From Warburgia ugandensis (taxonomy: Eukaryota; Streptophyta; Magnoliopsida; Canellales; Canellaceae): a stretch of DNA of 64,000 nt. Below, piece by piece: positions 50,880 through 63,365 of this stretch (positions are counted from its first letter, which is position 1; the number at the start of each line of letters is the position of its first letter). The DNA lies in NCBI GenBank assembly GCA_035236585.1, contig CP141134.1, positions 21,258,414 through 21,322,413 on the forward strand, in the 5' to 3' direction. A program made the translations under genes and the position numbers. The notes under the pieces are model-generated. The model had not been told where the DNA came from. It ran no database searches and saw nothing but the letters and a program-made list of their open reading frames with translations.

Positions 50880-51939
50880 TGATTTCTGTTATTTCCCTTG
50901 GGGCAATTTTTTATGAAATGCCCTTTCTCTCCACATCCAAAGCACCTCCTCTCCTGGACATAACATGGCTTTCCAGGATGCTTCTTGCCACAATGTCTAC
51001 AGAGGTTTTGGTCCACTTCCCTCTTTTTGAACTCTAGCCTCCGTGGTGGTATAAATCAAAGTGGAACTATTGCTTTCGGTGGAGGCCTTGGTATGATCAA
51101 CCTCTTTCCTTTCCAATTTGGCTTATTTCCTCTAGTCATAACTGTTTCTGCTCTCATGTCCTTTAGCTCTCTCTCACACAGAGAAGCTAACTCTACAGCC
51201 TTTGCCAATGAAGTAGGTTACGATATAAAAAGATGACTACGAATTGCTCTGCATAATCTGCGAACAGATTTTTTAGCAGCTCTAAGCTCAGTGGGGCAAA
51301 CTTCCGGTGCAAATGTCCTTAGCTTAGTGAAGCAAGTCTCATACTCACTTACTATCATGGAACCTTAAACTAGGTTCATGAATTCCCTTTCCTTAGACTC
51401 CACAATGTGAGGTAGATAATATTTCTGCTCAAAAACTCTCCTGAACTCGTCCCACAAGATGACTCTAGCATCAGAGAAATACATTCTCTCAGCAGTTGGC
51501 CACCAATGTGCGGCCTCTCCTCTTAGTGTAAATGTAGCAATAGTGACTTGCCGATATTTTGGCACCATCATCCCTTTGAACAGCCTTTCAACCTCATAGT
51601 GTCAGGTCTCAGCTACTTCAGCACCCTCAATTCCAGAAAACTTTGGATCAATCTTTTTGAATCGCTCCATCAAAGTGTCACTCTTACCCCCTACAGTAGA
51701 ATCCCTTCTGATGATGCCTGAAGCTTCTGTTTCATTTGTTGAAATATCAGTTGCATCACCTCATTGGCCAAATCCCTAGGTACACCAACACTTTGTTGTG
51801 CCTATACCGATGGTTCTAGTACATCTTGTTGAACCTCCATGGGTGCAGATACATGTACAAGTACATGTGCCTAGTTTCCCACAGTACCAAACTCTTCTAC
51901 TGGTGCAAATGTATTGGTTATACTACAATGAGGTGGCAT
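50880..51939 (-). pseudogene. Element 4, gag with zinc knuckle
   Basis: The capsid-type gag block is readable at 51,365-51,571 ('TIATFTLRGEAAHWW', 'DEFRRVFEQKYYLP', 'KEREFMNL'). A CX2CX4HX4C zinc knuckle (CFGCGEKGHFIKNC) is at ~50,900-50,945. An in-frame-looking ATG for the region is near 51,939, about 150 bp from the primer site. The stretch is broken. Confidence 0.8.
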
Positions 51940-52069
51940 CTGTATTTCAACATATAATACTTATGAGAATTTTTTATTTTTTTTAAGCTTTCTAAATTAC
52001 GATGTCCTTAAGACTCGTTCCCTTAAATTTGATATATTTGATTTTATAGTATGTTTGGCTATGAGTAGG

Positions 52070-52087
52070 TCAGGCTTTGATACCAAC
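52070..52087 (-). other. Element 4 primer-binding site (tRNA-iMet type)
   Basis: On the minus strand GTTGGTATCAAAGCCTGA follows the 5' LTR, matching the initiator tRNA-Met primer class. Confidence 0.8.
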
Positions 52088-53174
52088 TGTGATGTCCTGG
52101 GTTTTATAAAGAGATTTTCTAAATATTTTTGAAAATCTTGTCAGGATTGATCCTTAAAAAAAAAAAATTCTTTTCTTTTCTTTTTTTTACTCTACATATA
52201 ATAATAAAGTTTAACTCCTTCTTCAAGCCCAAGTACATCAAATAAAACTCCACAATATATATCAAAGTAATAGTTTAACTTTTTCAACCAGTCTAGACCT
52301 ACTAGTCATAGCCCAAATGCTACTAAGTTAAATCACAATTTCAAATGCTATAATTTATTACAAATTTACTAAAGTCTTTAAATAAAATAAAACAATTTTC
52401 TAGTCTTCATACTTTGAAACTCCAAGTTCACTCCACTTCCTACACGTCAATCTCAAGCTTTTCCTTATGCCTTTCACTTGTAGGGTGGTTTGGTGAGTAA
52501 TATGAATTACCTAGTAGAAAATCTAAAACTACCCAAAAACTACAAAAATCATGCTTTGCAATTTTATTTTATTTTTTACTTAAAAGTGTATACATGTACT
52601 ATTAAAATGCCATTGTAAAATCGCAACATCTTAATTATTATCAAATAGTTATCTAACAATCAAAATATTAGATAACACAATTTATATCCAAGGCATATGC
52701 AGGTTTGAGGCAAATTTAATTCTATATTCATTGAATGTTTAATTTGAAAATCAATCCATTTAAAGGAATTTATTCCATAGCTGAGTGTACTTATTGATCT
52801 ATCACTGGCACTGATCAATATTCTTGAGAACAATTGACATGTTAGCCCATGTCCAAACAACAAAAAGTTGACTATGCTCACAGTAAAACCTAAGTCTTGA
52901 CTTGCGTTCGTCAGTGGGTACTACACCAACTACATTGACTACATAGGATAGTCCGATCAATCATATACAAGGTAGTCCTCCCATGTAACTTACCCTTGTC
53001 AATTAAGCCTACCATAGGCTAGTACCTATTTAGAAGTCAGTGGCCAACTAACTTCCTAGCATGTCAACCATGGAATTTCTCATGAAATCCTTGAGCCAGG
53101 GTCAACTCTTACGAGTTTCCTAATTTCTTAGTCATGTTTAGTCACCCAAAAGTATGAAATCATAAAGAATATAT

Positions 53175-53208
<34 letters not shown>

Positions 53209-53880
53209 ATTTAACGTTCTTACTAATCCAAAATATATGCATAACCCTTTAGGTTAAAAAAAAAAAAAAAAGCCAATAGATCAATATATGACACGAAAAG
53301 TATGTTCAAACCAAACCAGTACATAAGTATGCATGCTTCTATTGATAACATATTCAACCTTCATAAATAGCATTATGCATGTATGAATGATCATATGTTT
53401 CAAGAGAAATAATAGTACACGTGAACTCTCAAACAATCTATTCATTGATAAATAGTTTATTGAGTGTCATATTCATAGTTCTTTCTTGCACTAACTATAT
53501 CACAATATACTTGTTTCATGCAAAAAGTCCATTATGTTAACCTTTTTAAGTTTAAATTAGATAGATCAACTTTGTGAGTTTGATTACTACTAAGATTATA
53601 CTAAGTTATAATATATTGCAGGTGTCATATTAACTATATTACCATATACTGGTGTGCCAATTTTAATGGTGCAACATAGGGTGCTAGTATTACATTTATC
53701 ACTAATTATTATACATGTTATACATATCTATATATATATATATATTTTATTATCCAATGCCATGTATCTAAATGCTATACATTGATGTGTGTCTATCACT
53801 ACATTCATGCAAAGGTAATAGCCAATGTTTACTTTTTGGTAATTTATCACACAACATGGTATATCCTATTTTAAAGTTGC

Positions 53881-53916
<36 letters not shown>

Positions 53917-56204
53917 AAAGAACTCTTGCAAGAAAAGATAGGAATCCCTTGACTTCAACCTATTGAGATTTCACAAAATCAGAAACTTTAGATCTTTTTT
54001 CTTTTTCTTTTTTTTTTTTCAAATCCAACATTTCCACGACAAATTTTTGTGAAATAGAGATCTAGACGGTTCATAATTCACATATGGAGCCCATTACACC
54101 ATAAAATGCAGCTTTTTAGTGGTCCACAACACGACTCATAAGCCCATATTTAACATCACAAACCCATTTTGAACAACCGCAACATGTTTTCAAAGTGGAT
54201 ATACAAGTTTTAAGTGAACTCAAGGGCCCACCATTAGTTAACGAGCCTTTCCTTGATATGTATAAGTGGCTTCCAAACAATGCATGTCTACTGCTTAAAC
54301 AAAGTTCACACGCTTTTATATGTGAGCATTATCCAGCATAATAAAAGCTTTAACAATGTTTGACATATGGCAATCTATTTTGTTCAGTGCGTCATGTGTC
54401 AAACATTAAGTAGGTACTCCGTCTATGAAATGTATAATGTGACATAAATAAATGAAAAATTCTAGGCTATTTAGTTTTATGCATTTAGTTGCTGGATAAA
54501 TCATTTGAAGAATGTGCATGATTACTATCAAATGATTAGATATTATACTTATGGTCAATACTGGGTTGCTAAGTTCCTTGCATTTGATCACTATTAGATC
54601 TATCGGTGGCTTGTGCTTGGTCAGTGCTAGATCTTTGGGTGCCTTGCACCTAATCAAAATCAATGTGTCACACAATAACAGATCAAGTGGTGTGAATTAT
54701 GACAATCAAGTCCAGTGCATCGTGAAGCCTATGAGTCTTAGCACTCCACACAGCTATAAACTATTAAGTGCATGCTGCAGCTTGTTTATTTTGGCTTTGT
54801 CATGTTCTTACGGGTTGTTGGGCGTATGGTGTAGCCGCCATGATCAATGCGCCACACACACTTTTAGGTTGTTAAGCACATGATGAAATGAATGGAACAA
54901 TCATCCTACATAAGGTGTAAGAAATTCTATCTTATTTGTTGTATTATGCAATTTCATTTCTAAGGAGTCATGCATCTAAATTTTACTTAGTGTAAGGTGT
55001 AATCCAGTACAATATGATACTATCAGCCCAAAGTCCCCACTAGATTAACATTCATCACATCAGATCCAACCGTCAACTCTTTATGGAAACTAAATTTTAA
55101 ATTCAAACAATCAAAATATAAATGGTCTAATCATAGTTATGACCTTGATTTCTGAAACACTTGCATATAATCACCATCCAATGACCATGCCCCAAATTTT
55201 TAACTTGGTGCTTGGTGTGACTGGTATAATCTAATACATTCATTATCAAGCATGACTGCTCTATCTAACTATATTTAATAAAATCAACATTTGATTTGAT
55301 TCACTACATAGCATAATTATGCATCATTTACCAAATTGAAAATCAAAGTAAAATATTTTTATTCTAAACATATACCCATGGATCATGCACAACTATTCAA
55401 AGCCAGATATCTAATCTAAACATTTACCACGTGATTATCATCTAGAAATTTATCAAGTATATATGTGTTTACATTCCAAAGAACTTTCAATACAACTTCA
55501 TTCTAAAAACAATCGATAAAGATCAATATATTTTATTTATTTTTTTCTCAAAAGAAAATCGGGGTCTAGATCTAGATTCCCTACCTCAAAATGCAATTTC
55601 CTTTCTTTCCATTTTTCTTTGTTTCTTTTATAGATACTTTTCTTGTAATAACTTTTTTTCCAATTGATTACACATTTGTAGCTCCTCAAATTTTAATTGT
55701 GTATTTACTCCCAACCGTTGGATTATCTTTCAATTACTCCTCTATTGATCACATTCATTTCATAACTCTTGGGTCACCATCCATCATTTTTATACGTTTT
55801 GTTCAAATGGGAACCTCCTTCACCATGTGGGTTTCCTTATCTGATTTGTCCACCTATAAAATTAGTAATTATTATATGATTAATTACTAAAATAGCATAA
55901 AACATGATTTTTCTCTTAAAAATTGTCAAGGAGGTGACTTGAAGTCCAGACATCACCTTGACAAATTGTACTTGAGACCGCTTTGATATTCTTTGCTTAA
56001 GTTGCCAATCCTTATTAAATTAAAGTTTTATTTTCACTTATATTCTAATTACACACTATTTATTTAATGAATTATGATTTGAAATTTTGTATAAGCCTAA
56101 TTTTAACTTATTTTTACACCAAAGTAGTCAACAATTGACTTCAAAATTTTCATCAATTACAAATATAATATTTTTTTTATTTCTTAAAAATGTGGGCCAT
56201 TACA
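52088..56204 (-). repeat. Element 4, 5' LTR (right)
   Basis: About 4.12 kb, TGTGATGTCC...GGGCCATTACA, collinear with 33,140-37,382. It is about 0.1 kb shorter, chiefly from the loss of a stretch matching ~36,640-36,780. A-rich runs lie at 53,880-53,920. Confidence 0.9.
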
Positions 56205-56430
56205 CTCTGGGCCATAACCATTTATTGGTCTAGGCCATGCACTATGTGTAGGTGCATTTCGAGATTTAACTTTCAGAAAAAACTTCAAGGTATGAATAAA
56301 ATGCAAAAGTTAAAGTAGGAGAAATAGTAAGCATCGAAAAATCTAATTCTCATCATAGTAAAGGAACTTTGACCTTAAAACTCAATTTTTGTTAAGCAAG
56401 AAAAACTAAAAAATCTCATGCATATCTACA
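56205..56430 (-). mobile_element. Element 6 (Athila-type), 3' LTR, right piece
   Basis: It runs from the target duplication (CTCTG) to TCTACA, which is the LTR start (TGTAGATATGC) on the minus strand. It is followed by an antisense polypurine tract (ccccccaactt, 56,431-56,441), the family's usual 3' LTR junction. The rest of this LTR is at 32,642-33,141. Confidence 0.6.
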
Positions 56431-56457
56431 CCCCCCAACTTGAACTAAACATTGTAG

Positions 56458-59042
56458 TGTAGTTTTAAAATTATTTGCAAAACAAAAAATGAATTAACTA
56501 AGGAACTTAACTTAAGGAAACTTAGTAAAATGGAAACTATCTTAATCTAACACTTCTTAAACTAAAATTAGAAAGTTTCTAAAAATAAAAATTTCTAAAA
56601 TCAAATTAGAAAATTTTCTAAAATTAAACTAACATGCAAAAAAGTAACCAATGAGATCTAACTAAATTTAACTAGAAGTTAGAAACATGCATGTGAATGG
56701 AAACTACAATTAAGGGCACTTTCTAAATTTAACATTTTCTAATCCTAAAATGTTCTAAAGATGGAACTTTTAAAAAATCAAAAAGAAAAATTTATAAATC
56801 TAAAATAAGATGCAAGCAAGGAATTAACTACTGCAAAAACTAAATTAAACAAGTGAATGAAGCAAGAATCAAAGATGAATCACCATATGTGCCATGCTCA
56901 TGATCCATTGACTATGTGCCTGGTTCATAGGTTTAAAAGTGACCAAATTTGACTATCTAAATGCAAAAAAATATGAAACCTAAGTTATGAACTTAACAAA
57001 TATTCCAACAATCTAAATGGGTTCCTAAGGATTCAAGTAAATAAAGTGTTTCGATGGCTGGAAACAAAGCACAAAGTTCAGGAGAAAATTTTCTAGATTT
57101 TAAGCACTTAAGAACATTAACCAAATCAAGCATAATAAAATGCTTGAAAGTACAAATTTTATGCAAGATAACAACCCAGATCTAAAATACTTTGATAATG
57201 AAAACAATCAAGAACAAGAAACTGCCATGTCTTTATTGTAATCATGTCAATTACATCAAGAAAAGTGCATGTAAAACATACATTCAAATATGGAAATTGT
57301 GCCTAATTCATGGACATAAAACTTGGTCCAAACAACAACTACAACTCAATCCAATGATATCAAACTAAGGTAAGATAAAATTCAGAGGAAAGACAAAAAT
57401 GAATTCAAGAGAAAAGATGGTTAAGAATTTGAACTAAAACAAGGAAAATGGACCTCAAGCTACAGTGAAAAATAAGGCAGAAAAGGTGGAATTCCTATGT
57501 GGTAAATGAAGGTTCTAAACTATCTCTTCTCTTGGTTGTCACTATAGAGAAGAATTAACTTAGATGTTGATTCAATGACGAAGGAAAATGAGTGGAATGG
57601 AGTGAATAAGAGAGAGCAAGAAAGATGGAAAAAGATATATGGAAAGAAAGAGTAAACAATACAAGCAAAATACAATGAAATCAAAGCAAGTAAATTAAAT
57701 CACTACCCTAGAATTGGAGAAAAAATAACAAAGAGAATAATAAGAATATGATGGAAGAAAAGCACCAAAATAATGTCCAAGTCCAGCAACCAAAATCACC
57801 AAAGGAAGGTAATGTTTCAAGGTGTTTCACCAGCTTCTACTTGGAAAAAACCACTAGAAACCTTGGGGTATTTATAGATGATTTAGCTTCCAATTTGATG
57901 AATGTTTAATCCAGGAAATAGGAGAAAATCTAGATCTAGGCTTGAGGTGGAGAATAAGGGAGGAAAGTTAGGTGGGAAGTGAGGTAAGCAAGATGATGTA
58001 AGAAAGAGAGATGGTTGGCTAGTTAATTTCCTAATTTGGAAGAGGGTGGTATCTTTTTCCTTGGATGATAAGTGAATCTCCCTCCCTTCTAATGGGATGG
58101 TGATTGGCTGGTGGAAAAAGAGGAAAAATATAAGAAAGGATGGTAGGAAAAATGAGGGTTCAATATGTTTTGAATAAACTTAGATCTAGGGTTTTTCTAA
58201 TTAGGAAATCACTTCAAATTGCCAACTAAACAAGGGGGCATCCTCTTCTAGGAAAGTGGCTCCCTCCTTGAGTTAAAAGCATGGAACCCTAGGGTGAATG
58301 GTGGATAAGGGATGGGAAATGGATTAGGAAAGCAAAGTTTTCTCTCTTAATGGGTCCCTTAATGCATGATCATCTTACCTTTTACAATTCTCTCTCAAAA
58401 TCCCTTAAACATCACACTTTTAATATAGGAAAGTTGCTTGAATTGATGCTCCAATCATGTGGCTCCATGCACTCCTCCTTTGCTTAATGGCTCATCCCTT
58501 GGTGGCTTAAGTGGCTTCAATGCTTGAGTAGCTCATGTGATTTATCACCCTTTTTCATGACTTTAATGGTTAAGGTGGCTTGAATGGCTCCCATGCAAAG
58601 GTGGTGGAAATGCTTGGCTTGGGCTTGGTTCTATTTTTAGTCACCTTTTGCTTCTCCAATTGCTTCTTTACTTACCCTAGGATATTCTTGAACCTTCACC
58701 TTGGATTGATGACATTTAGGCTTTGGTTTGCTTTGGTTTCCTAGTTAGACTAGGAAACCTCATGCATGGCTTGAATTCTTATCTCGATCAAGCCCAACCT
58801 TTGGATTACCTTCTCAAAACCTATAAAAGATGAAAAGCCTTAATTAAGTCCTAGTAAATTATGATCATTCATATACTTACTCTAAATTAGCTCCTGAACC
58901 TACAAAATACCAAACTTTTGAGCTATTAGGTTAGAAATGCATGTGTTACAAAATTCTGAAAAAACCCTAGAATTAGTACTATAGTTTATAACACATGGGC
59001 TACTAATTGGGGTTCTTCTTATACAAAATTGAACACTTATCA
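56458..59042 (-). mobile_element. Family-L LTR-C, probable solo LTR
   Basis: About 2.6 kb, TGTAG...CTTATCA on the + strand, related to LTR-A and LTR-B over most of its length. The right flank has no polypurine tract and the left flank no second element part. Both flanks instead belong to element 6's 3' untranslated region ('cttgaactaaacattg' left, 'attatcttgaatg' right). An imperfect repeat CATTG/CATTA flanks it, but clean target duplications are not evident. Confidence 0.6.
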
Positions 59043-59229
59043 CATTATCTTGAATGTTTTGAAACATTAGACTCCTATGTGATAAATGAATAATGTAGAA
59101 CTATGAGACTCTCTAAAATCCATGGGTTGTCTCCTAGTAAGCACTAAGTTCAACATCTTCAGCTAGACATATACTGCTATGATAAAATGCAATGAGGAAT
59201 CCAGAGCTTATGATTGATGCATGTGTCGT
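59043..59229 (-). mobile_element. Element 6, 3' untranslated region
   Basis: Noncoding sequence between the end of pol and LTR-C. It contains 'gggttgtctcctagtaagca', a motif commonly seen in antisense at this position in Athila-like elements. Confidence 0.55.
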
Positions 59230-60480
59230 GGGACATGCTAATGTGGGTCCTATTAGACTGGTTCCTCTAGTAAAATTTCTTCTACTTCAAGGTTTACTAA
59301 CTCTATATAGGGTTTCAACCTTTGCCCATTGACTTTGGACATTTCTCCATCCTTTTCTATCCTAACAACCCCATGAGGGTAAATAGTACATACTATGTAG
59401 GGCCCAGACTATTGACATCAAAGTTTTCTAGGAAATAGATGCAATCTAAAATTATACAAAAGGAACTTTTGCTCTGGGTTAAAGGACTTTTGTAGGATAT
59501 GTCTATCATGATGGCTTTTCATGTGGTCTTTGTGTATCTTGGCAGACTCATATGCATCTTTCCTTAGTTCATCCAACTCATTGAGTTGGAGCTTTCGGGT
59601 GGTCCCAATACTATCTAAGTCAAAATTGAGCTTTTTAATAGCCCAATATGCTTTATGCTCAAGTTCTACTAGGAGATGATAAGCCTTTTAGTAGACAAAG
59701 GGGCAGGGTGACATGCCTATAAGGATCGTGTATCAAGTATGATGGCCCATATAGTGTCACTAAGTCCTAAAAACTAATCCTTCCTACTTGGATTGAGTGT
59801 CTTTTCTAAAATTCACTTTTATCTCCCTATTTGACACTTCTACCTATCCACTAGTCTGAGGATGAGAAGAGTAGCAATCCTGTGGGTGACACCACATCTT
59901 TTCATTAAATTCTCAAACAATTTGTTGCGAAAGTGTTTCCCCCAATCATTAATTATGGTCCTTGGCATACCAAAGCACCCAAATGTATTTTCCTTTAAGA
60001 ACTCTTTCACAACCTTGTGGTTAGTGGTCTTACACAGTATGTCTTTTACCCATTTGGACATGTAGTCTACTCCCACAAGGATGTATAGATAACTGAAAGA
60101 GATGGAAAAAGGTCCCATAAAATCAATGCCCCAAACATCAAAAGGCTTAATAATCAAAATGGGGTTCAAAGGCATCATATTTCTTTTTCTTATGCTAACA
60201 TCTAACACATGCTATGTAGTAAGCATGTGAATCCTTGAAAATGGTGGGCCAATAAAAGCCACACTGCAAAATCTTTGCAACACCATTCTGGAACTGAAAT
60301 GACCCCCTTGCTCATGCCAAAATGAAATGATTGTATTACTATCTAGTATGCATCTCTTAATAACTTAAGCAGGATAGTACTTGAATAAGTATGGATTGTC
60401 TCATTTAAAGTGCATGACCTTGGTAATAAACCTTTTCATATTTTGTTTAAACCAATGATTAGGCATTTGGCCAATGACAA
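59230..60480 (-). pseudogene. Element 6, integrase
   Basis: The core at 59,840-60,208 reads 'KPFDVWGIDFMGPF', 'YILVGVDYMSKWV', 'FGMPRTIINDWGKHF' and 'CGVTHRIAT', the Athila-lineage integrase pattern with the first two catalytic Asp residues. C-terminal sequence with 'GPYIVCTIYPHGVV' and 'VNGQRLKPY' words continues to ~59,230. It is clearly broken. Confidence 0.8.
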
Positions 60481-60649
60481 GATAATTGATTATATTTGTA
60501 TACCAAGGCAACTAAAAATGTGCAACAATTGTTCATCTGGAAATGTTTCTACTATAGGCATATTCTCACTAGTAGACTCCACAACTAGCCTAGATAAATA
60601 GTTAGTTACAACATTTTCGGGACCTTTCCTATCCCTAATTTCTAAATAA

Positions 60650-61120
60650 AATTCCTATAGCAATAATATACCTTGAATTAGCCTATGTTTAGCAACTTTC
60701 TTAGAAAGAAGGTATTTTAATGCTGGGTGGTTTGAATAGATAATGACCTTAATTACTAACAAGTAAGATCTAAACTTTTTAGTGCAAATACGACTGCCAA
60801 CAACTATTTTTCTGTAGTGGAATAATTGAGTTGGCATCCTTGAGTGTCTCGCTAGGATAATATATCACAAGGGTGAGTTTGTCAATATGCTACCCAACAC
60901 AGCACCGATTGCATAGTTTGAAGCATCACACATCATTTCAAATGGTGCACTCCAATTTGGTAGTTGAATAATAAGCACCAAAGTGAGTTCAGTTTTTAAG
61001 CACTCAAATGATTTCATACAAGCATTTTCAAAGTCAAAAGTTGCCTCTTTTGTAACTAAGTTACATAGGGGATTAGTAGTTTTACTAAAGTTTGTGATGA
61101 ATCATCTAAAGAAACTAGCA
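60650..61120 (-). pseudogene. Element 6, RNase H region
   Basis: Minus-strand 'KKFRSYLLVIKVIIYSNHPA' and 'KYLLSKKVAKHRLI' match the RNase H tail of Athila-type pol, where the family has YSDHAALKYLLSKKDAKPRLI. It is broken. Confidence 0.7.
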
Positions 61121-61229
61121 TGGCTTAAAAAGGAGTTGATTTCCTTCCCCCTCCTCGGAGGAGGAAGGATAGAGATTAAATCCACCTTGTCTTTGCTTAT
61201 TTCTATGCCATTATGTGATACTCTGTGGC

Positions 61230-61770
61230 TTAAAACAATGCCATTTTGTACAATAAATGACATTTCTCCCTATTTAACACAATTCTTTTTTGACACCTAT
61301 CAAGGATAAGTTTTAAATGGTGCAGGCATTCATCAAATGATGACCCAAATACTGAAAAATCATCCATAAACACCTCTAAAAACCTCACCTCCATATCACA
61401 AAATATACTCAAGATACACCTTTGGAAAGTAGTTGGAGCATTACAAAGTCCCAAAAGCATACAACTGTAGGTGAAGGTCCCAAAAGGGTAGATGAAGGTA
61501 GTCTTGTCTTGGTCCTCAAGTACTCTAAGGATTTGATTATAGCCAAAGTATCTGACAAGAAAGAAGTAATAACTATGACTAGCTAACCTTTCTAAAATTT
61601 GGTCTATAAAGGGAAAAGGAAAGTAGTCTTTCCTCATGACCGAGTTTAGTTTTCAGTAATCTATAAAAACTCTCCACCCGATGGTCATGCAAGTAGGGAT
61701 TAACTCAATATCCTCATTCTAGATTAGTGTGACTCCAGACTTCTTGGGTACATTGTGAAATGGGCTGATC
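61230..61770 (-). pseudogene. Element 6, reverse transcriptase
   Basis: The minus strand reads 'MRKDYFPFPFIDQILERLA', 'YPFGTFTYSCMLLGLCNAPTTFQ' and 'FLEVFMDDFSVFGSSFDECL'. The polymerase site FMDD and the words around it are typical of Athila-lineage elements. The upstream part reaches ~61,770. Confidence 0.85.
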
Positions 61771-62151
61771 CAAGTGTTCTCAAATATATGGTAGATGACA
61801 CCAACATCTAGGAGTTTTAACACTACACTCACTACCTTTTTCATATTAAGGTTTGTCTTTTCTATATTACCTTAGATGGTTTAGCATTTTATTCTAAGTG
61901 AATTCTATGCATGCACACAGTATGGTTAATCCCTTTAATGTCTGTTATGGTCCACCCTAATGTTATCTTACGTTATCTAAGAACATCAAGTAGCTTACTT
62001 TCTTGTTCTTGATATAGATCTGCAAGTATGATTACATGTAAGGTTTCATCTGGTCCTAAGTAAGAATCAATCTTTTAGGCAAAAGGTTAAGGGCCAAGGT
62101 ATGTGGTTTTTCTATTGATGGTACTGGGATAGAATTTCAAGGAGAAAGAGG

Positions 62152-62511
62152 TTACACTAAAGGTCCCCATTTGGAGGTATCCATTATAAGTGTAGCATTC
62201 AAAAGATTATTTACTTCGTCAATGGACTTTTCTATGTTAAAATCACCATTAAAATGCACTAGACATGCCTCAAGTGGGTATAGAATAGTCAATGGTGCAT
62301 TAGCATCTAGAATTAGACCTTCAATTAAATTGATTACACAGGCATCATCTAGCTCAAGATGTAGATGATTAGCATTAAAAATATTGAGATTCACTTTCAT
62401 ATCATCGAAGGACAGCTTCATCACACCATTTCTACAATTGATGATGACATTAGATGTTGCCAAAAATGGCTTTTCAAGAATGATCAGGATCTGATTACAG
62501 GGGTCTAACAT
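62152..62511 (-). pseudogene. Element 6, protease-region relic
   Basis: A 119-codon minus-strand stretch with 'IILEKPFLATSNVIINCRNG' followed by 'MKLSFDDMKVNLNIF'. This matches the end of the Athila protease domain (ILGRPFL-type motif then a D/G-containing tail). Confidence 0.7.
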
Positions 62512-63365
62512 AGGCTAGGTTTCTAGGACAATGAAATTTATAAGAAAGTAAAATTGGTTCACCTATATTAAAACAACTTCAACCATACTAAGTGGAATCT
62601 TTACTAATCTATCTACTAACTACAAAGTTGTATTGGATGGCTTATGGTCACCGAACCCAAGTTGCTCATAGATAGAATATGGCAACAAATTTATACTGGT
62701 CCTTAAACAATAGTTCCCTATCAATGACATGGTTTCCAATAACACAATAAATGGTAGGACAATTTGGGTCTCTAAACTTATGAGGAGTCTAGTGTTAGAT
62801 CAAAGAGCTTACTTGCTCAGTGAGGAAGGTTTTCTTTTGAACATTAAGTTGTGATTTTGTATGCAGAGCTCTTTGAGAAATTTGACATAAGCAGGGATGT
62901 CTTTTATAGCATTAAGTAATGGAATATAGATTTGGACATGTTTAAAAACATCCATTATCTCATGGAAATTAGTTCATTTCTTAGTGTTGTTTAAAAAATT
63001 GAGGAAATAGGGCTTTAGGCACATAGGGTGCCTCCACTATAAGCTCAGATCGAATTGGAGGTTTCTGTCTTTTCTCTTTCTCCTTAGTTTTAACTAGTTC
63101 ATTCTCCTCTAAGTTTTCCTTATTCTATCATGTCTTGTTATCTATTTGACAGCCACTCCTAAGGGTAGTTATGGAATTTGTTTGCTCATGGGGTCTTTAG
63201 GTATGTGACTTGACCCTCTTTCAAACTATCCCTTAGGGTTGGGATTGGCTAACTAGGAAATTGTCCCTTTCCCTAATCATTCAAAGCAACTAACAACTAG
63301 CTTACTTGCATTTCTAATTTGGCAATAGCTTGAGAATTGACAGTTGATCTATGTCTACTCTCATT
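62512..63365 (-). mobile_element. Element 6, gag-pol linker region
   Basis: It lies between the protease and gag relics. No motif is readable with confidence; it is presumed to be decayed gag-protease sequence because of its position. Confidence 0.45.
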
